Of a stretch of 64,000 bases of DNA, positions 26,180-35,336 are shown piece after piece. The stretch comes from Planctomycetota bacterium (GTDB lineage Bacteria; Planctomycetota; UBA1135). The DNA lies in the NCBI GenBank assembly GCA_008501825.1, contig QQUA01000004.1:124001-188000 (forward strand), written 5' to 3'. The notes below the pieces were generated by a model that was given only the letters and a program-made list of their open reading frames with translations, was not told the DNA's origin and ran no database searches. The number at the start of each line of letters is the position of its first letter. Within the stretch, counting starts at the first letter, position 1. The position numbers were made by a program, and so were the translations under genes.

Positions 26180-27271
26180 TTACTTCAAATTGTGCTTTGA
26201 CTTACCAAGCCAAGTGACAATACCTTGGAAATCTCGACCATCGAGATTCGGCTCTGTGAGTATGAGGCGCTGGGCTCCGCGAGTGAAACAAGATGATGTA
26301 ACAAGCACTCCTTTTGTCGCACGAGTCGAGGATTGATTAATCGAACCAAGTAAGGCTCGCATTTCTCCAACTCCTACTGGGCGATGAGCCGCATAACGCT
26401 TACATTCAAAGGCAAAAAGAATGGGAATTCCGTGTACATGATAGGTAGCCAAAATATCCCTCCCCTTATCTCCTGATGCCGGGGTCAGCTGGACATTTTC
26501 AAACCCAAGTTTCTCAATTAACTGAGCAATGAAGACTTCAAATTCACGAGAGTCTAACGAATACATAGTTTTGGGAGCACGCCGAATACAACTGATCAGG
26601 GAGACTGGTGCATAGTGAACTTCCTCGAGGCATTCCAGTGCCTCTGCGGAAATGATCTGGATTAACTTATTTCGCGCTTGCTCCTCGATCTGGATCTCGG
26701 AGCTTGTCTCCTCTTCAAATAGGGTAATTTCACCAAGGAGCACAGCCTTATCCAGAGCAATATTAACCGAAGCAAAAGCCCTTTTTGCTTGCTCGATCTG
26801 CAAATATGCTCCGAAGTCTGGGAGCGGCTTGAAGGCACCTAATCGAAACAACTGAAGCTCAAGGTCGCCATTCAGTTTGGATACTAAATCGTTGAATTCG
26901 TCCATTTGCCGAGCCATCTCCTTTCCCATTGCTGAGAAATCCCGGAATGAACCGGTAGCCCTCAGGAACCGGTCGACGGCCTCCAAGTGATCTTTACCTA
27001 ATTGCCCCATGTCCGACCCCAACTCGGATATTGCTTTGCTGAATTTATCGACTTGATGAATCTTCCCTGTCCCGATTGTTGGAAAATCACGAAACAAATT
27101 GAACGCCTGTTGAATCCGGTTGATTGCCTCCAGATAATCGTTCCTAAATGGCTTGAGAGCTTCAAGTGTTTGGTGGAGTTGCTGAATTGCGGTCCAGTCT
27201 GAGGAAGGCATGCCGTTTTTGTCGGTTAGGACGGGGCTGGTTCTCCAAGCCCTCAAAGGTGCCGAAAGCAT
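26180..27271 (-). CDS. Mrr-type restriction endonuclease-like protein with internal repeat
   Basis: 363 residues. The C-terminal third is an Mrr_cat/PD-(D/E)xK nuclease domain: REFEVFIAQLIEKLGFENVQ, then Asp272 in GDKGRDI and Glu289/Lys291 in FECKRY. These supply the complete metal-dependent catalytic set. The N-terminal part is helical and holds a roughly 40-residue duplication (residues 45-84 and 94-133; both read D-x-LEA-x-x-R ... FRDF ... Q-x-D-x-F ... S-x-L). The gene is AT-rich and sits alone between two host-type genes. It may cut modified or foreign DNA, as Mrr does; no methyltransferase is present. The start could also be Met21 (27211). Confidence 0.8.
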   Translation of the reverse strand: MLSAPLRAWRTSPVLTDKNGMPSSDWTAIQQLHQTLEALKPFRNDYLEAINRIQQAFNLFRDFPTIGTGKIHQVDKFSKAISELGSDMGQLGKDHLEAVDRFLRATGSFRDFSAMGKEMARQMDEFNDLVSKLNGDLELQLFRLGAFKPLPDFGAYLQIEQAKRAFASVNIALDKAVLLGEITLFEEETSSEIQIEEQARNKLIQIISAEALECLEEVHYAPVSLISCIRRAPKTMYSLDSREFEVFIAQLIEKLGFENVQLTPASGDKGRDILATYHVHGIPILFAFECKRYAAHRPVGVGEMRALLGSINQSSTRATKGVLVTSSCFTRGAQRLILTEPNLDGRDFQGIVTWLGKSKHNLK

Positions 27272-27692
27272 ATTCTAAGGATCATTGAGCTTCAACTTCT
27301 TAAACCGAAAACTCCAGTAAATCTTGTGAGAAGACAAGGGATTGCTTCTTCCCTTAATACCCCAAGCTGTGCTTGCGTTAATAGATTCATCGCGACTTAA
27401 GCCACCCCCCTAGATGCGACTAGAGATTTCCATGTGTTGCTTTCAAATTCGATCCAGATTGGTTAAAAACTATGACAATGAGCACTAAGGACCAAAGAGG
27501 GAGTATCAAATCCGAAACCGAATTTAGTTGATCTTCATCGGTTCGAACGCGGTCAATTTTCACTACCCCACCCCCGATGCAATTTGACAAAAAATATATT
27601 TTTTGTTTTTTTCATTCCGACTCGACCAACCCCACAAGCCAACCAACCTGTGGAGATTCCCAAAAGTTTCAACGCTCTCTACTAAATCGTTC
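27272..27692. other. AT-rich non-coding stretch
   Basis: About 420 bases upstream of the Mrr-like gene without a supported gene. It is much richer in A+T than the window average and contains a perfect 20-bp palindrome at 27587. Otherwise I see nothing identifiable. Confidence 0.5.
27587..27606. repeat. Perfect 20-bp AT palindrome
   Basis: ACAAAAAATA followed directly by TATTTTTTGT, with a further T-run after it. It may be a weak terminator, a protein-binding site or part of a mobile-element end. The function is unknown. Confidence 0.5.
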
Positions 27693-28110
27693 TTATGGAT
27701 CCAACACCAGCGAGCTGACGACTCCCTCGGGGATCTGGAGAACGCCCACGGCTCCGGAGGTGACGCTCAAGGCTGGAAGCGGCCTTTCCACTAGGTCGCA
27801 AATCCAAACCCTAGCCGTAGTCGAGGGCAAGGTGATTGTAGCCACTCCACCGGCAACATCGCCACAAATGCGAAGGACCATCTCGTGATCGGCTTCGCTT
27901 CCAGGCAAACATTTCACCGGGACCATTCCAGGGAAGCCAAGTTTGTGAAACCGGCAAGAAATTCGATCCCTTACCCAGTTCCACCCAAGCCGCAAACGGT
28001 GGCGTCAAATCGCGGCGAGAAATTTCGATATTCGAAGGCGCTTTTCCGGCGTCCCCGTATTGGGGGACGAATTGAAACAGGAATACATCCAGCATGCCGG
28101 GCTCATCGTC
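27693..28110 (-). pseudogene. Frameshifted C-terminal fragment of the GH38-like gene
   Basis: This fragment matches the last 400 or so bases of the gene at 29415-32012. On the minus strand it reads EPGMLDVFLFQF, RRDLTPPFAAWVELG and LPWNGPGEMFAWKR. After a frameshift it continues VWICDLVERPL and ends EGVVSSLVLDP. The shift comes from loss of five bases around 27897, where the parent has an extra GCTTC. The 5' four fifths of the gene are missing. The broken edge abuts a fragment of the alpha/beta hydrolase. Confidence 0.85.
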
Positions 28111-28119
28111 AAAGCAACG

Positions 28120-28216
28120 AATGACCCGACAATTCCTCGCCGAAGCCGACATCGAACATGTGGACTTGAATCTGGCGGAGCAGGTTTCATTGCCCCCTCT
28201 TTTGCCGCCGGAGTGA
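28120..28216 (+). pseudogene. 3'-end fragment of the alpha/beta hydrolase gene
   Basis: Bases 28120-28216 repeat 25904-26000 with a handful of substitutions and still encode RQFLAEADIEHVDLNLAEQV, running to the stop codon. Similarity ends right after the stop. The fragment has no start and is joined head to head with the GH38-like fragment. Confidence 0.85.
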
Positions 28217-28294
28217 AGGAGGATGTGGAAATGATCGCGTCCTATTCATTTGCCGAAAGTCGTTTATTTGAAATGGAAAAAATTATGGCCGACG

Positions 28295-28341
28295 ACGGAC
28301 CGCCTTGCATTTCGATAACAAAGGCGAAGGCGGTCCGTTTT
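28295..28341 (-). terminator. Bidirectional hairpin terminator
   Basis: ACGGACCGCCTT (28295-28306) and AAGGCGGTCCGT (28327-28338) form a perfect 12-bp stem. T-runs follow in both directions (TTTT on the plus strand; an AATTTTTT stretch about ten bases on, on the minus strand). It lies just beyond the 3' end of the secreted protein gene that ends at 28350. Confidence 0.65.
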
Positions 28342-28349
28342 CCGAAGAC

Positions 28350-29333
28350 CTAGAGGGGGCCTACGATGTTGCTTAAACCGCATGTGGCAGCGTCCACGGC
28401 TTGGACGTACATGCCGCAGGCGCCAGGCGGAATGTAGACTTGCAAGCGAGCTTTGCCGCAGTCATCGGTGTTCAGCATGGTTACGTTTACCGGAGGGCCA
28501 ATGCCGAGAATGAGTCCGGCGCAGGCCCCGCCAGTGACTGTCCAAGGGCCAAGGAAGGGGGATAAAACCACGGCAACAACGTTGTTGGCGGAGGCGCAGC
28601 AAATCACGACATCTGCCAGTCCGGGACAGGAACCGATGATGTCAAGAGTGAAGATGCAGAATTCCAAACCCCTCAAATCACTTAAGGGGCCGCCGATGAA
28701 AGTTAGAGCTCCGGTGCCGGTATTCACCGTGGACATATCCATGTTCGCGCCATAAAGGCTGCCGGGAGCGAAACCGCCGCCAAGGCCCCGAACATTGTTG
28801 CAAGTTCCACCGCTGGCGCCGATGCCCGTGCCACCACCATTGATTTTGTCGATGGTGATCAAACCCGCGGAACAATCCCAGCCATAAAGCACGCCACCGA
28901 CGTCATCCAAAGCTTCCACCAAGACGTAATTGATGGACCCAATGTAGGTTGTCGTTCCCGAAGTCAAGTCAATGGAATACAGTTGATCGGGAAGGCCTGG
29001 GCCACCATCTTGGACGGCGAAGAAAACGCCCAAATCGTCGATCGCCGCTCCTCTCACATCGGTTAAAGAAGTGGAAACTACATTGATCCCGATTCCAGTA
29101 TTTCGATCGATGCGAATGACCGTGCCGCCCGACATGCTGTAAAAGCAGCCATCCAAACCTTTCGCCATGCAATTCAAGTCAGTCCAGCCAGACGGCCCGA
29201 TGAAGGTCTCGGCTGCGGTCGAGGGGTCGACTTCGAACACGTCCCCGGCGAAATTGACGGCGGTGAAACTGCCCTGGGAAGTTAAAGGGGCAGTCAAACA
29301 AGCCAAAAGGAAAAGGGAGAGGGTAGGTTTCAT
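28350..29333 (-). CDS. Secreted propeller-like protein, Cys-rich C-terminus
   Basis: 327 residues with a clear signal peptide (MKPTLSLFLLACLTAPLTSQG). The body is made of short repeats such as VFEVDPSTAAETFIG, VIRIDRNTG, LYSIDLTSGTTTYIG and GLITIDKINGG, typical of a PQQ/DUF4394-like beta-propeller. From residue 225 a second domain has six or more cysteines and ends VQAVDAATCGLSNIVG. I have seen this kind of tail in planctomycete secreted proteins. No catalytic residues are recognised. It may have a structural or surface role. Confidence 0.7.
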   Translation of the reverse strand: MKPTLSLFLLACLTAPLTSQGSFTAVNFAGDVFEVDPSTAAETFIGPSGWTDLNCMAKGLDGCFYSMSGGTVIRIDRNTGIGINVVSTSLTDVRGAAIDDLGVFFAVQDGGPGLPDQLYSIDLTSGTTTYIGSINYVLVEALDDVGGVLYGWDCSAGLITIDKINGGGTGIGASGGTCNNVRGLGGGFAPGSLYGANMDMSTVNTGTGALTFIGGPLSDLRGLEFCIFTLDIIGSCPGLADVVICCASANNVVAVVLSPFLGPWTVTGGACAGLILGIGPPVNVTMLNTDDCGKARLQVYIPPGACGMYVQAVDAATCGLSNIVGPL

Positions 29334-29414
29334 GAGCTTGAATTCTTTGAAACGAGTTTTGAGTTAAGGGGATGGGTTGATCGATCATAGCAACCTCGCT
29401 TGCCCAGAACTCCC

Positions 29415-32012
29415 TTATGGATCCAGCACCAGCAAGCTGACGACTCCCTCGGGGATCAGGGGAACGTCCACTACGCCGGCGGTGACGCTCAAGGCTTGAA
29501 GCGGCCTTTCCACTAGGTCGCAAATCCAAACCCCGGACGTAGTCGCGGGCAAGGTGATTTGAGCCACTCCACCTGAAGCATCGCCACGAATGCGAAAGAC
29601 CATGCCGTGATCGGCTTCGCTTCGCTTCCAAGCCAACAATTCACCGGGACCATTCCAGGGAAGCAACGGTTGAGAAACCGGCAAGGAACTTGATCCCTGA
29701 CCCAATTCCACCCAAGCCGCAAACGGCGGCGTCAAGTCGCGGCGAGTGATTTCGCCACTCGGAGGCGCTTGTCCGGCGTCCCCGTATCGGGCGACGAAGT
29801 GAAACGGGATGACGTCCGGCATGCCGGGTTCGACGTCGAAGGAAACGATCGCTCCGCCGGCGACTTGTCCTTCGTTGTGATGCCGAATGAGTTTCCAGGC
29901 CAACGATCTTTCATCATCCTCCAAATCCAATAAGGCGGCGCCGTGCATTTCCCCGAGATCGACGATCGGGGTGTGCAGTGAACTCACCGCCAACCAGCGT
30001 CCTTGGGAACCTTGCAATCGAGCGGAACGTGCCACCCCGAAGCTGGCCAACTGAGCTCCGGGCAGAGATTCGGCACCGGCTTCGAAAAAGCCATCGGGAC
30101 CGTCCAAGAACAGGCGCACCGGCGGAGTCAGGTGGGCGGCGAAATCGACTCCATAGTGAGCGGAATGATCGGCAAATGGAACGAAAGGCAAAGCCGACCG
30201 GCGCAGCCAAAGTCGTAAATCCACTCTTGGACCTTGTTCATGCAAGCGGTATTCCCGAAGCACGAAACCTTGAGGGTCCAAGACCCGAAGGCGGCGGAAC
30301 AAGGGTCCAGGATCCTCCACCATGATGGAACCCAGCGGTGGATTTCGATCCACAGTCTGACCGAAGAAAACTTCGAGTTGGAGCCCGGATTGAATATTTC
30401 CCAAGGGATGCGGATGTGGAGAATCCAACCAATCAAAGCCACTGGCGAGTTCGATCAACTGTTCCGCGGTTCCGCTCAGCGGATCGACAGACAATTGGAA
30501 GCCGTTCAGATTGATTTGAGTTCCGGGATTCCAGGCCGGCGGCGGTGGAGTTGTCCCTCCGCCAGTAACGGAATAGCGCCGCCAACCTCTGGCAGGAAGG
30601 TCGACCTCGACGGCAAATGAACTGCGGGAATCCTCCAACCAACGCAATCTGGCTTCGGTTCCGCTCTGAGGATCGATCAAGCGCAAATCCGACGGTTGGG
30701 CGGTTCCCGTATGCACCTCTACCAAACCGCGATAGGCTTGCCCCAGAGGATTGAACAACACCAATCCTTGCTCTCCGTTGGGTACCAAGATCGGTCCCGC
30801 TACGGCCAATGCCTCCTCCAACGAGCGCTCGACCAAGTTTTTGCAGGCTTGGGCTACGGCGACGAATTCCTGGTTTTCCTGTTCCACCTCGGCTTGGCTG
30901 AGCAAGCCCGGCCAGCCAACACCGCCTCCGGAATGTTCATCGAAAATCAAAGAATATTGCCAGGCATCTTGAAGCTCCCGAGCGGGATAGGGCAAGCGCT
31001 GATATAGGTGCAAAAGAGTTCGCAAGGCCTCCACTTCCGGCAAGTGGGAACGAGCGAGACGAACGCTGGCGGTACTCGCCGGAGTCACGGTAGTGACGTC
31101 TTCCCAATAACCGGAAGCATCTCCCTCGTAGCTGGGAAAAACGTCTCCATAGCGGTTCCACAAGTAGTCGAAAAATTCATCCGCAGTCGCCAATTTGATT
31201 TTCGGACTGGTATGAGTCTGATTCCACTGATCGGCCAAATTCACCATGCCGTTATTCGGAAAAGTATCGTCAAATGCACGCAAGACCATCACCGCGTCGT
31301 AGGGATAACCGGCGGCCTCAAACTCAGCCAAACGGGCGGGTATTTTGACGTTCATGGTGGACAGATTGACCATGCCCCACTCCACGAAACCCTCGGCGTA
31401 GGAGCCGACCGTAGTCCAGGTCAAAGTTCGAGAACCATCTCGGGCCTGCCACCAGAAAGGGCGATCCTGGAGCGGGATGGCGGGATTTCCGCCAAGAAAA
31501 TCATTCGGCCCCAAAACGGCAAAATCGACTCCAGCCGAAGCCAAGATTCTGGGCATGGCGAGGCTGAAGCCGGGTACGTCGTTTAAGAATACGGTTCGTG
31601 GTAAGTGGCCGAGTTCGGCGGCAAATCCGGCCGAGGGATAAAGCTGGCGGTGGAATTGCTCTTCTCCGCAGTTGCCCGAATGCAAATTGGTGTAATTGGC
31701 TCCAAAGTCCATGCGACCTTCGGAAAGCCTTTGAATCAAGCGGTTTCGGTTGGCGGAAGAAGCGCGATCAAGAAAGCCTTCCAATTGATAGCCGGTTTCC
31801 ACCGTCCAGCGGAATTCCGGTTCGCTGTCCAACAGATTGAGAGCCGCCACGGTGCGGTCGTGATTGCGTTGCTGCATCACCGAAGGCGGCGCGTTGAACC
31901 CCACGTCGGCGTGGCAAAATTCCACCACGTATATAGTTTCGATGCCAGAACCAGGAGTTTGAATCAGGGGCAGGAGGGCCGGAATCAGATGGAGTATGAG
32001 GGAAGCGGCCAT
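29415..32012 (-). CDS. Secreted GH38-like (DUF5054) protein
   Basis: 865 residues with an N-terminal hydrophobic signal. The N-terminal domain begins with VVEFCHADVGFNAPP, equivalent to the HxDxGW metal-binding start of GH38 alpha-mannosidases. It continues with YTNLHSGNCGEEQF, FLNDVPGFSLAMP (candidate nucleophile Asp) and VLRAFDDTFPNN, as in DUF5054 proteins. The C-terminal half is beta-rich. Substrate unknown, perhaps a plant or algal glycan. It lies alone; a damaged copy of its 3' end is at 27693-28110. Confidence 0.78.
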   Translation of the reverse strand: MAASLILHLIPALLPLIQTPGSGIETIYVVEFCHADVGFNAPPSVMQQRNHDRTVAALNLLDSEPEFRWTVETGYQLEGFLDRASSANRNRLIQRLSEGRMDFGANYTNLHSGNCGEEQFHRQLYPSAGFAAELGHLPRTVFLNDVPGFSLAMPRILASAGVDFAVLGPNDFLGGNPAIPLQDRPFWWQARDGSRTLTWTTVGSYAEGFVEWGMVNLSTMNVKIPARLAEFEAAGYPYDAVMVLRAFDDTFPNNGMVNLADQWNQTHTSPKIKLATADEFFDYLWNRYGDVFPSYEGDASGYWEDVTTVTPASTASVRLARSHLPEVEALRTLLHLYQRLPYPARELQDAWQYSLIFDEHSGGGVGWPGLLSQAEVEQENQEFVAVAQACKNLVERSLEEALAVAGPILVPNGEQGLVLFNPLGQAYRGLVEVHTGTAQPSDLRLIDPQSGTEARLRWLEDSRSSFAVEVDLPARGWRRYSVTGGGTTPPPPAWNPGTQINLNGFQLSVDPLSGTAEQLIELASGFDWLDSPHPHPLGNIQSGLQLEVFFGQTVDRNPPLGSIMVEDPGPLFRRLRVLDPQGFVLREYRLHEQGPRVDLRLWLRRSALPFVPFADHSAHYGVDFAAHLTPPVRLFLDGPDGFFEAGAESLPGAQLASFGVARSARLQGSQGRWLAVSSLHTPIVDLGEMHGAALLDLEDDERSLAWKLIRHHNEGQVAGGAIVSFDVEPGMPDVIPFHFVARYGDAGQAPPSGEITRRDLTPPFAAWVELGQGSSSLPVSQPLLPWNGPGELLAWKRSEADHGMVFRIRGDASGGVAQITLPATTSGVWICDLVERPLQALSVTAGVVDVPLIPEGVVSLLVLDP

Positions 32013-32018
32013 GCTTCT

Positions 32019-32024
32019 AGTTTA
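32019..32024 (-). promoter_or_regulatory. Putative -10 box (TAAACT) of the GH38-like gene
   Basis: TAAACT on the minus strand ends six bases before the ATG at 32012. It follows the TANNNT leaderless pattern; no Shine-Dalgarno sequence is seen. Confidence 0.4.
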
Positions 32025-32064
32025 CCGCTTAGTTTTTCCCCTCCCCAAGCAGGTCAAGCGATAT

Positions 32065-32517
32065 TTACCGCCTTTTGAACCCAAGTAAAATCAATCTGCA
32101 GACCCTTAACATCCACAATTTCGCCTTGGTTGGAACGGATTGAGGGTTGCCGGTTTGCCGGCGTCTCCAGTAATACCAAGAATCCACCCGACGATACTCC
32201 TTTCGGGAAAGATCTCGAGGAAGTCGGGCCCATTCTAGGTCAGACTCCCGAGCGGGCCTCCATTCTGGATCTCGTGGCTCCTCCTCTTTCGGCGGTCGGA
32301 CGTTTTTCAGGAATGAAGGTTCGCACGCACCGATACGCTGGAAATTGGCCTGGCATTCCATCAAGGACGGGGTATTGGCACCACCTCGATAGGCTGGATC
32401 CAACAACTGAATACTATCATCTTCCCAGAAGCAAACTCCGCACAGCAAAAAAGAACCGGGAGGCTCTTCGAGCGTTTTGTAGCCGCAACAAGGACATGTG
32501 AAAGGAGGACCGGTCAT
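32065..32517 (-). CDS. CPCC-type cysteine-rich protein
   Basis: 150-residue protein beginning with FTCPCCGYKTLEE and LCGVCFWEDD, the zinc-ribbon-like signature of the Cys_rich_CPCC family. RGGANTPSLMECQANFQRIGA is the usual downstream block. Members are small proteins of unknown function, often in contact-dependent toxin/immunity loci or scattered singly. The C-terminal half is Arg/Lys/Trp-rich. It stands alone between the GH38-like and MATE genes. Confidence 0.8.
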   Translation of the reverse strand: MTGPPFTCPCCGYKTLEEPPGSFLLCGVCFWEDDSIQLLDPAYRGGANTPSLMECQANFQRIGACEPSFLKNVRPPKEEEPRDPEWRPARESDLEWARLPRDLSRKEYRRVDSWYYWRRRQTGNPQSVPTKAKLWMLRVCRLILLGFKRR

Positions 32518-32588
32518 TAGGGATCGTGGCTAAGGATTAACTCGATTTGATTTCTTCAAATTACTGCCAAGGCGAAAAGCCGGATGCC

Positions 32589-33983
32589 TTAGGAATTGGA
32601 AGCTTCATACTCGTTCATCAAAGTTGATGCCCGAGGAAAAATTCTTACGGTCCAAAGACCAAAGAAAAGCGAACTGAGGCCGACACCGATCAAGAAGCCG
32701 GCGCAGGCTCCAATCATGGCTGATATTTGCCATTGGGCCGCAGCCCAAACTCCCGCCTGAACCATAGGAACCACTAAAACCACCGAGCGGAGGACGGCGA
32801 AAAACAGGCCGGGCTTGGGACGTTGCAGGCCCTCGAAGGTGGAGCGCAAATAAAAGAACGGCATGGACACGGCTACCGCCAAGGGGACGGCGAACATCCC
32901 GTAACTGGCAATGTCGCCGGCCAATTCGGACTCGGTCAGAAAGACGGCGACCCTTGGCCCGAACAGCAAACAGATGGGAACGACAAATACTAGTACATAA
33001 CCTAAGCCGGCGGCGAAAGCCACTTTCAATGCACTGCGGATGCCACCTAAATCTCGCCTCCCGAAACTGCGGGCGGTCAAAGGCAAAAGTGCCACGGAAA
33101 TGGCGATGACCGGCATCATTAAGAATCGAGCCGCACGATCGAAGACCGACCATCCGGCCAGCAGTTCGCGACTTTCCGGGATGCGCTTTAAGACTTCCAG
33201 AATCGCCTGAGATTCAAAAGCCATCAAAACGAAACTCGCTCCGGAAGGCAAGGCAATGGCCAGAATCGCCAACCGCGGTTTGGCGAATAAACCGGGCTTG
33301 GTGTCTTGTCCTTTTTCCTTGCGGCAATGCTCGTGGACGCGAGCTCGGTGCAGGGCGTAAACCAAACTGGAAATCCGAGCCATGACCGTGGCCAGGGCAA
33401 TGCCGAAAATGCCCCAGTGAAACACGAACAAGAACAAGCTATTCAAAACGAAGTTGCTCACCCCGCTGAGCAGCCCGGCCCACATGGTGCTGCGAGTGTC
33501 GTGATGTGCTTTGATGATGGAATCCGGCAAGACCGACCAGAACGCGGTGGTCCCCATTCCCGCCATCAGCACCACGCCATAGGTTTGAAACATGTCGGCG
33601 ACCACCGGGTCATCCACCATGTCGTCGGCATAGAACCAAATGAATGCGGCTATGCCCCAAAAGATCGCGATCAAGGCCAAGATCACGTGCATGGCCGCCT
33701 TTTTCAATTGCTCGATCTTGGCTCCTTCCTTGGCGCCCATGGCGGCTCCCAAGCGGGCGGTCAGGCCGTTGGAAGTACCCACCCAACAAGCGATCATGAG
33801 GAAATCGAAAGGTGCAGTAAGGCCGAATGCGGCTAGGGCGGCGTCAGGATGCTCCAAAAACCCTGCATACAAGGTGTCGATCACCATGGTCAGGGCTGCC
33901 CGCATCCAGAACGAGACCACCAAAGGTCCCGCCAGTTGCAAAACGCCTTTTTCCCCGGGGGGATTTACGGTTGGTTGAGCCAA
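32589..33983 (-). CDS. MATE family efflux transporter
   Basis: 464-residue integral membrane protein with about twelve hydrophobic segments in two halves. Features such as VSFWMRAALTMVIDTLYAGF at the start and LTARLGAAMGAKEGAKIEQ in the first cytoplasmic loop fit Na+- or H+-driven multidrug/metabolite exporters of the MATE family. The substrate cannot be predicted. Its start overlaps the end of the lipoprotein gene upstream by 19 bases, so the two are coupled. Confidence 0.88.
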   Translation of the reverse strand: MAQPTVNPPGEKGVLQLAGPLVVSFWMRAALTMVIDTLYAGFLEHPDAALAAFGLTAPFDFLMIACWVGTSNGLTARLGAAMGAKEGAKIEQLKKAAMHVILALIAIFWGIAAFIWFYADDMVDDPVVADMFQTYGVVLMAGMGTTAFWSVLPDSIIKAHHDTRSTMWAGLLSGVSNFVLNSLFLFVFHWGIFGIALATVMARISSLVYALHRARVHEHCRKEKGQDTKPGLFAKPRLAILAIALPSGASFVLMAFESQAILEVLKRIPESRELLAGWSVFDRAARFLMMPVIAISVALLPLTARSFGRRDLGGIRSALKVAFAAGLGYVLVFVVPICLLFGPRVAVFLTESELAGDIASYGMFAVPLAVAVSMPFFYLRSTFEGLQRPKPGLFFAVLRSVVLVVPMVQAGVWAAAQWQISAMIGACAGFLIGVGLSSLFFGLWTVRIFPRASTLMNEYEASNS

Positions 33984-35299
33984 TCCAAGATTCCCTGGGC
34001 TTTGCTTGCCTGAGGCGTGGAATTACCTTCCCCGTCTTTTTCTTCCGCCGCATCCTGTAAAGGCGAAAGGCTATAAGCTTGAACGCATTGTTGCAGCACT
34101 TTCACCAAGCCGGCGTGGGGCTTGCTGTCAGGTCCTTCACCCAGCATCAAGGTCCAATCCAAAGCCGTTTCATTGTCCATCGGCTTTCGGCCTTCCAACA
34201 AGGCGGAGTAGGCCGAGCTGGACCAGATCACCGATTCGCAGTGAATACCTTTGCCGTTCGGATAAACGTCGGCGGCAGGAAACTCCAAGAAGGTCCAACC
34301 GTCTCGGCCCAAATAACCGGTGGACCGCAATAGCTGCCCCGGCATTTTGACTCGAAAGACGAAAGTGATGTCGTCCGGATTGTTTCCGAATAAACCGAAA
34401 ATTCGGGCTTGGGTCCGTTGCCACCACTGCTCCGCCCCTTCGGCGCTGCCGAATCGTTTCACCATCTGTTCCTGATAGGCTGCCTGAAAGGCGCCTTCAA
34501 ACATGAGGACCTCCAAGTCCGGAAGCACCAACCGGCGACCCTCTTTCTTCTTCGGCTGCAAGGCTCCGGTCAACCAGCGGGCGGTTTCTCGCCGCACCTC
34601 GACCAGCCCTTGGCTTTCCAGTCCATTTTCCAGCAAATCCACGAACCATTCAGTCCGATAGCGAAAACCGGCATTGCCGGCGATGCGCAATGCCCGAGCG
34701 ACGATGACTTCCGGCTTATCGCTGAGAGCCGGGTCTTGCAGGCTGCGCCACAAACTGAAACTGAGTTCCCGCAGCATATCCTTCAAGTCGCCGCGCATGC
34801 GGCTTTGCAATTGGGTGTCTTCAAATCCCGGACCGAGCAGATTGGCGAAAGTGGCGGAAGCAAGTTCCAGCGCAGTTTGGCTGAATTCATCCAAGGCCGC
34901 TTTGATGTCGTCCATATCGACGACGTCCTGGATCCGCTCTTGATAAAGACAGCGAGTGAACAACACCCAGTCTTGACGAGCAAACTGAGCTTGGTGGGCC
35001 GATTGCCGGCTTAAGGCCTCATCTTGAAAGTGAAATGCCGGCGGCGCTTTGGCCAGGTTTTGGAAAAAGCCCTGGCTGCGAGTCACCCCCTCCCGTTCTT
35101 CAACGATGCCGTAGCCCTGGCGGGCAATCCGGAAAATCTCAGGGTGGGCGGTTTCTTTGCCTTCGTCCTGAGTTTCCACCAGGACGGTGCGACGCCCTTC
35201 CCCTTGCAAGCCGATCTCGGTCGAGACCTCCACCCGGGTCCTTGGGCAAGCCGCAAGCAGCAAGACCGGAAGGAAGACGGCCTTTCGAGGGGCAAGCAT
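33965..35299 (-). CDS. Lipoprotein of unknown function
   Basis: 444 residues with a lipoprotein signal (VFLPVLLLAAC) and a large soluble domain with no recognised fold. It contains helical segments such as AALDEFSQTALELASATF and GWTFLEFPAADVYPNGKG near the C-terminal third. The last 60 residues are polar and Glu-rich. The gene is divergent from another lipoprotein gene, with only 37 bases between the starts. Coupling to a MATE transporter suggests an envelope role, no more specific than that. Confidence 0.7.
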   Translation of the reverse strand: MLAPRKAVFLPVLLLAACPRTRVEVSTEIGLQGEGRRTVLVETQDEGKETAHPEIFRIARQGYGIVEEREGVTRSQGFFQNLAKAPPAFHFQDEALSRQSAHQAQFARQDWVLFTRCLYQERIQDVVDMDDIKAALDEFSQTALELASATFANLLGPGFEDTQLQSRMRGDLKDMLRELSFSLWRSLQDPALSDKPEVIVARALRIAGNAGFRYRTEWFVDLLENGLESQGLVEVRRETARWLTGALQPKKKEGRRLVLPDLEVLMFEGAFQAAYQEQMVKRFGSAEGAEQWWQRTQARIFGLFGNNPDDITFVFRVKMPGQLLRSTGYLGRDGWTFLEFPAADVYPNGKGIHCESVIWSSSAYSALLEGRKPMDNETALDWTLMLGEGPDSKPHAGLVKVLQQCVQAYSLSPLQDAAEEKDGEGNSTPQASKAQGILDWLNQP

Positions 35300-35305
35300 G
35301 ACCCC

Positions 35306-35311
35306 AGGATA
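35306..35311 (-). promoter_or_regulatory. Putative -10 box (TATCCT), minus-strand lipoprotein
   Basis: TATCCT on the minus strand ends six bases before the ATG at 35299. It is back to back with TAAAAT for the divergent gene within 26 bases. Confidence 0.45.
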
Positions 35312-35324
35312 AGGGCCGGCCTTC

Positions 35325-35330
35325 TAAAAT
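35325..35330 (+). promoter_or_regulatory. Putative -10 box (TAAAAT), plus-strand lipoprotein
   Basis: TAAAAT ends six bases before the ATG at 35337. The -35 zone of this promoter would overlap the coding start of the divergent gene. Confidence 0.45.
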
Positions 35331-35336
35331 GCGGCC

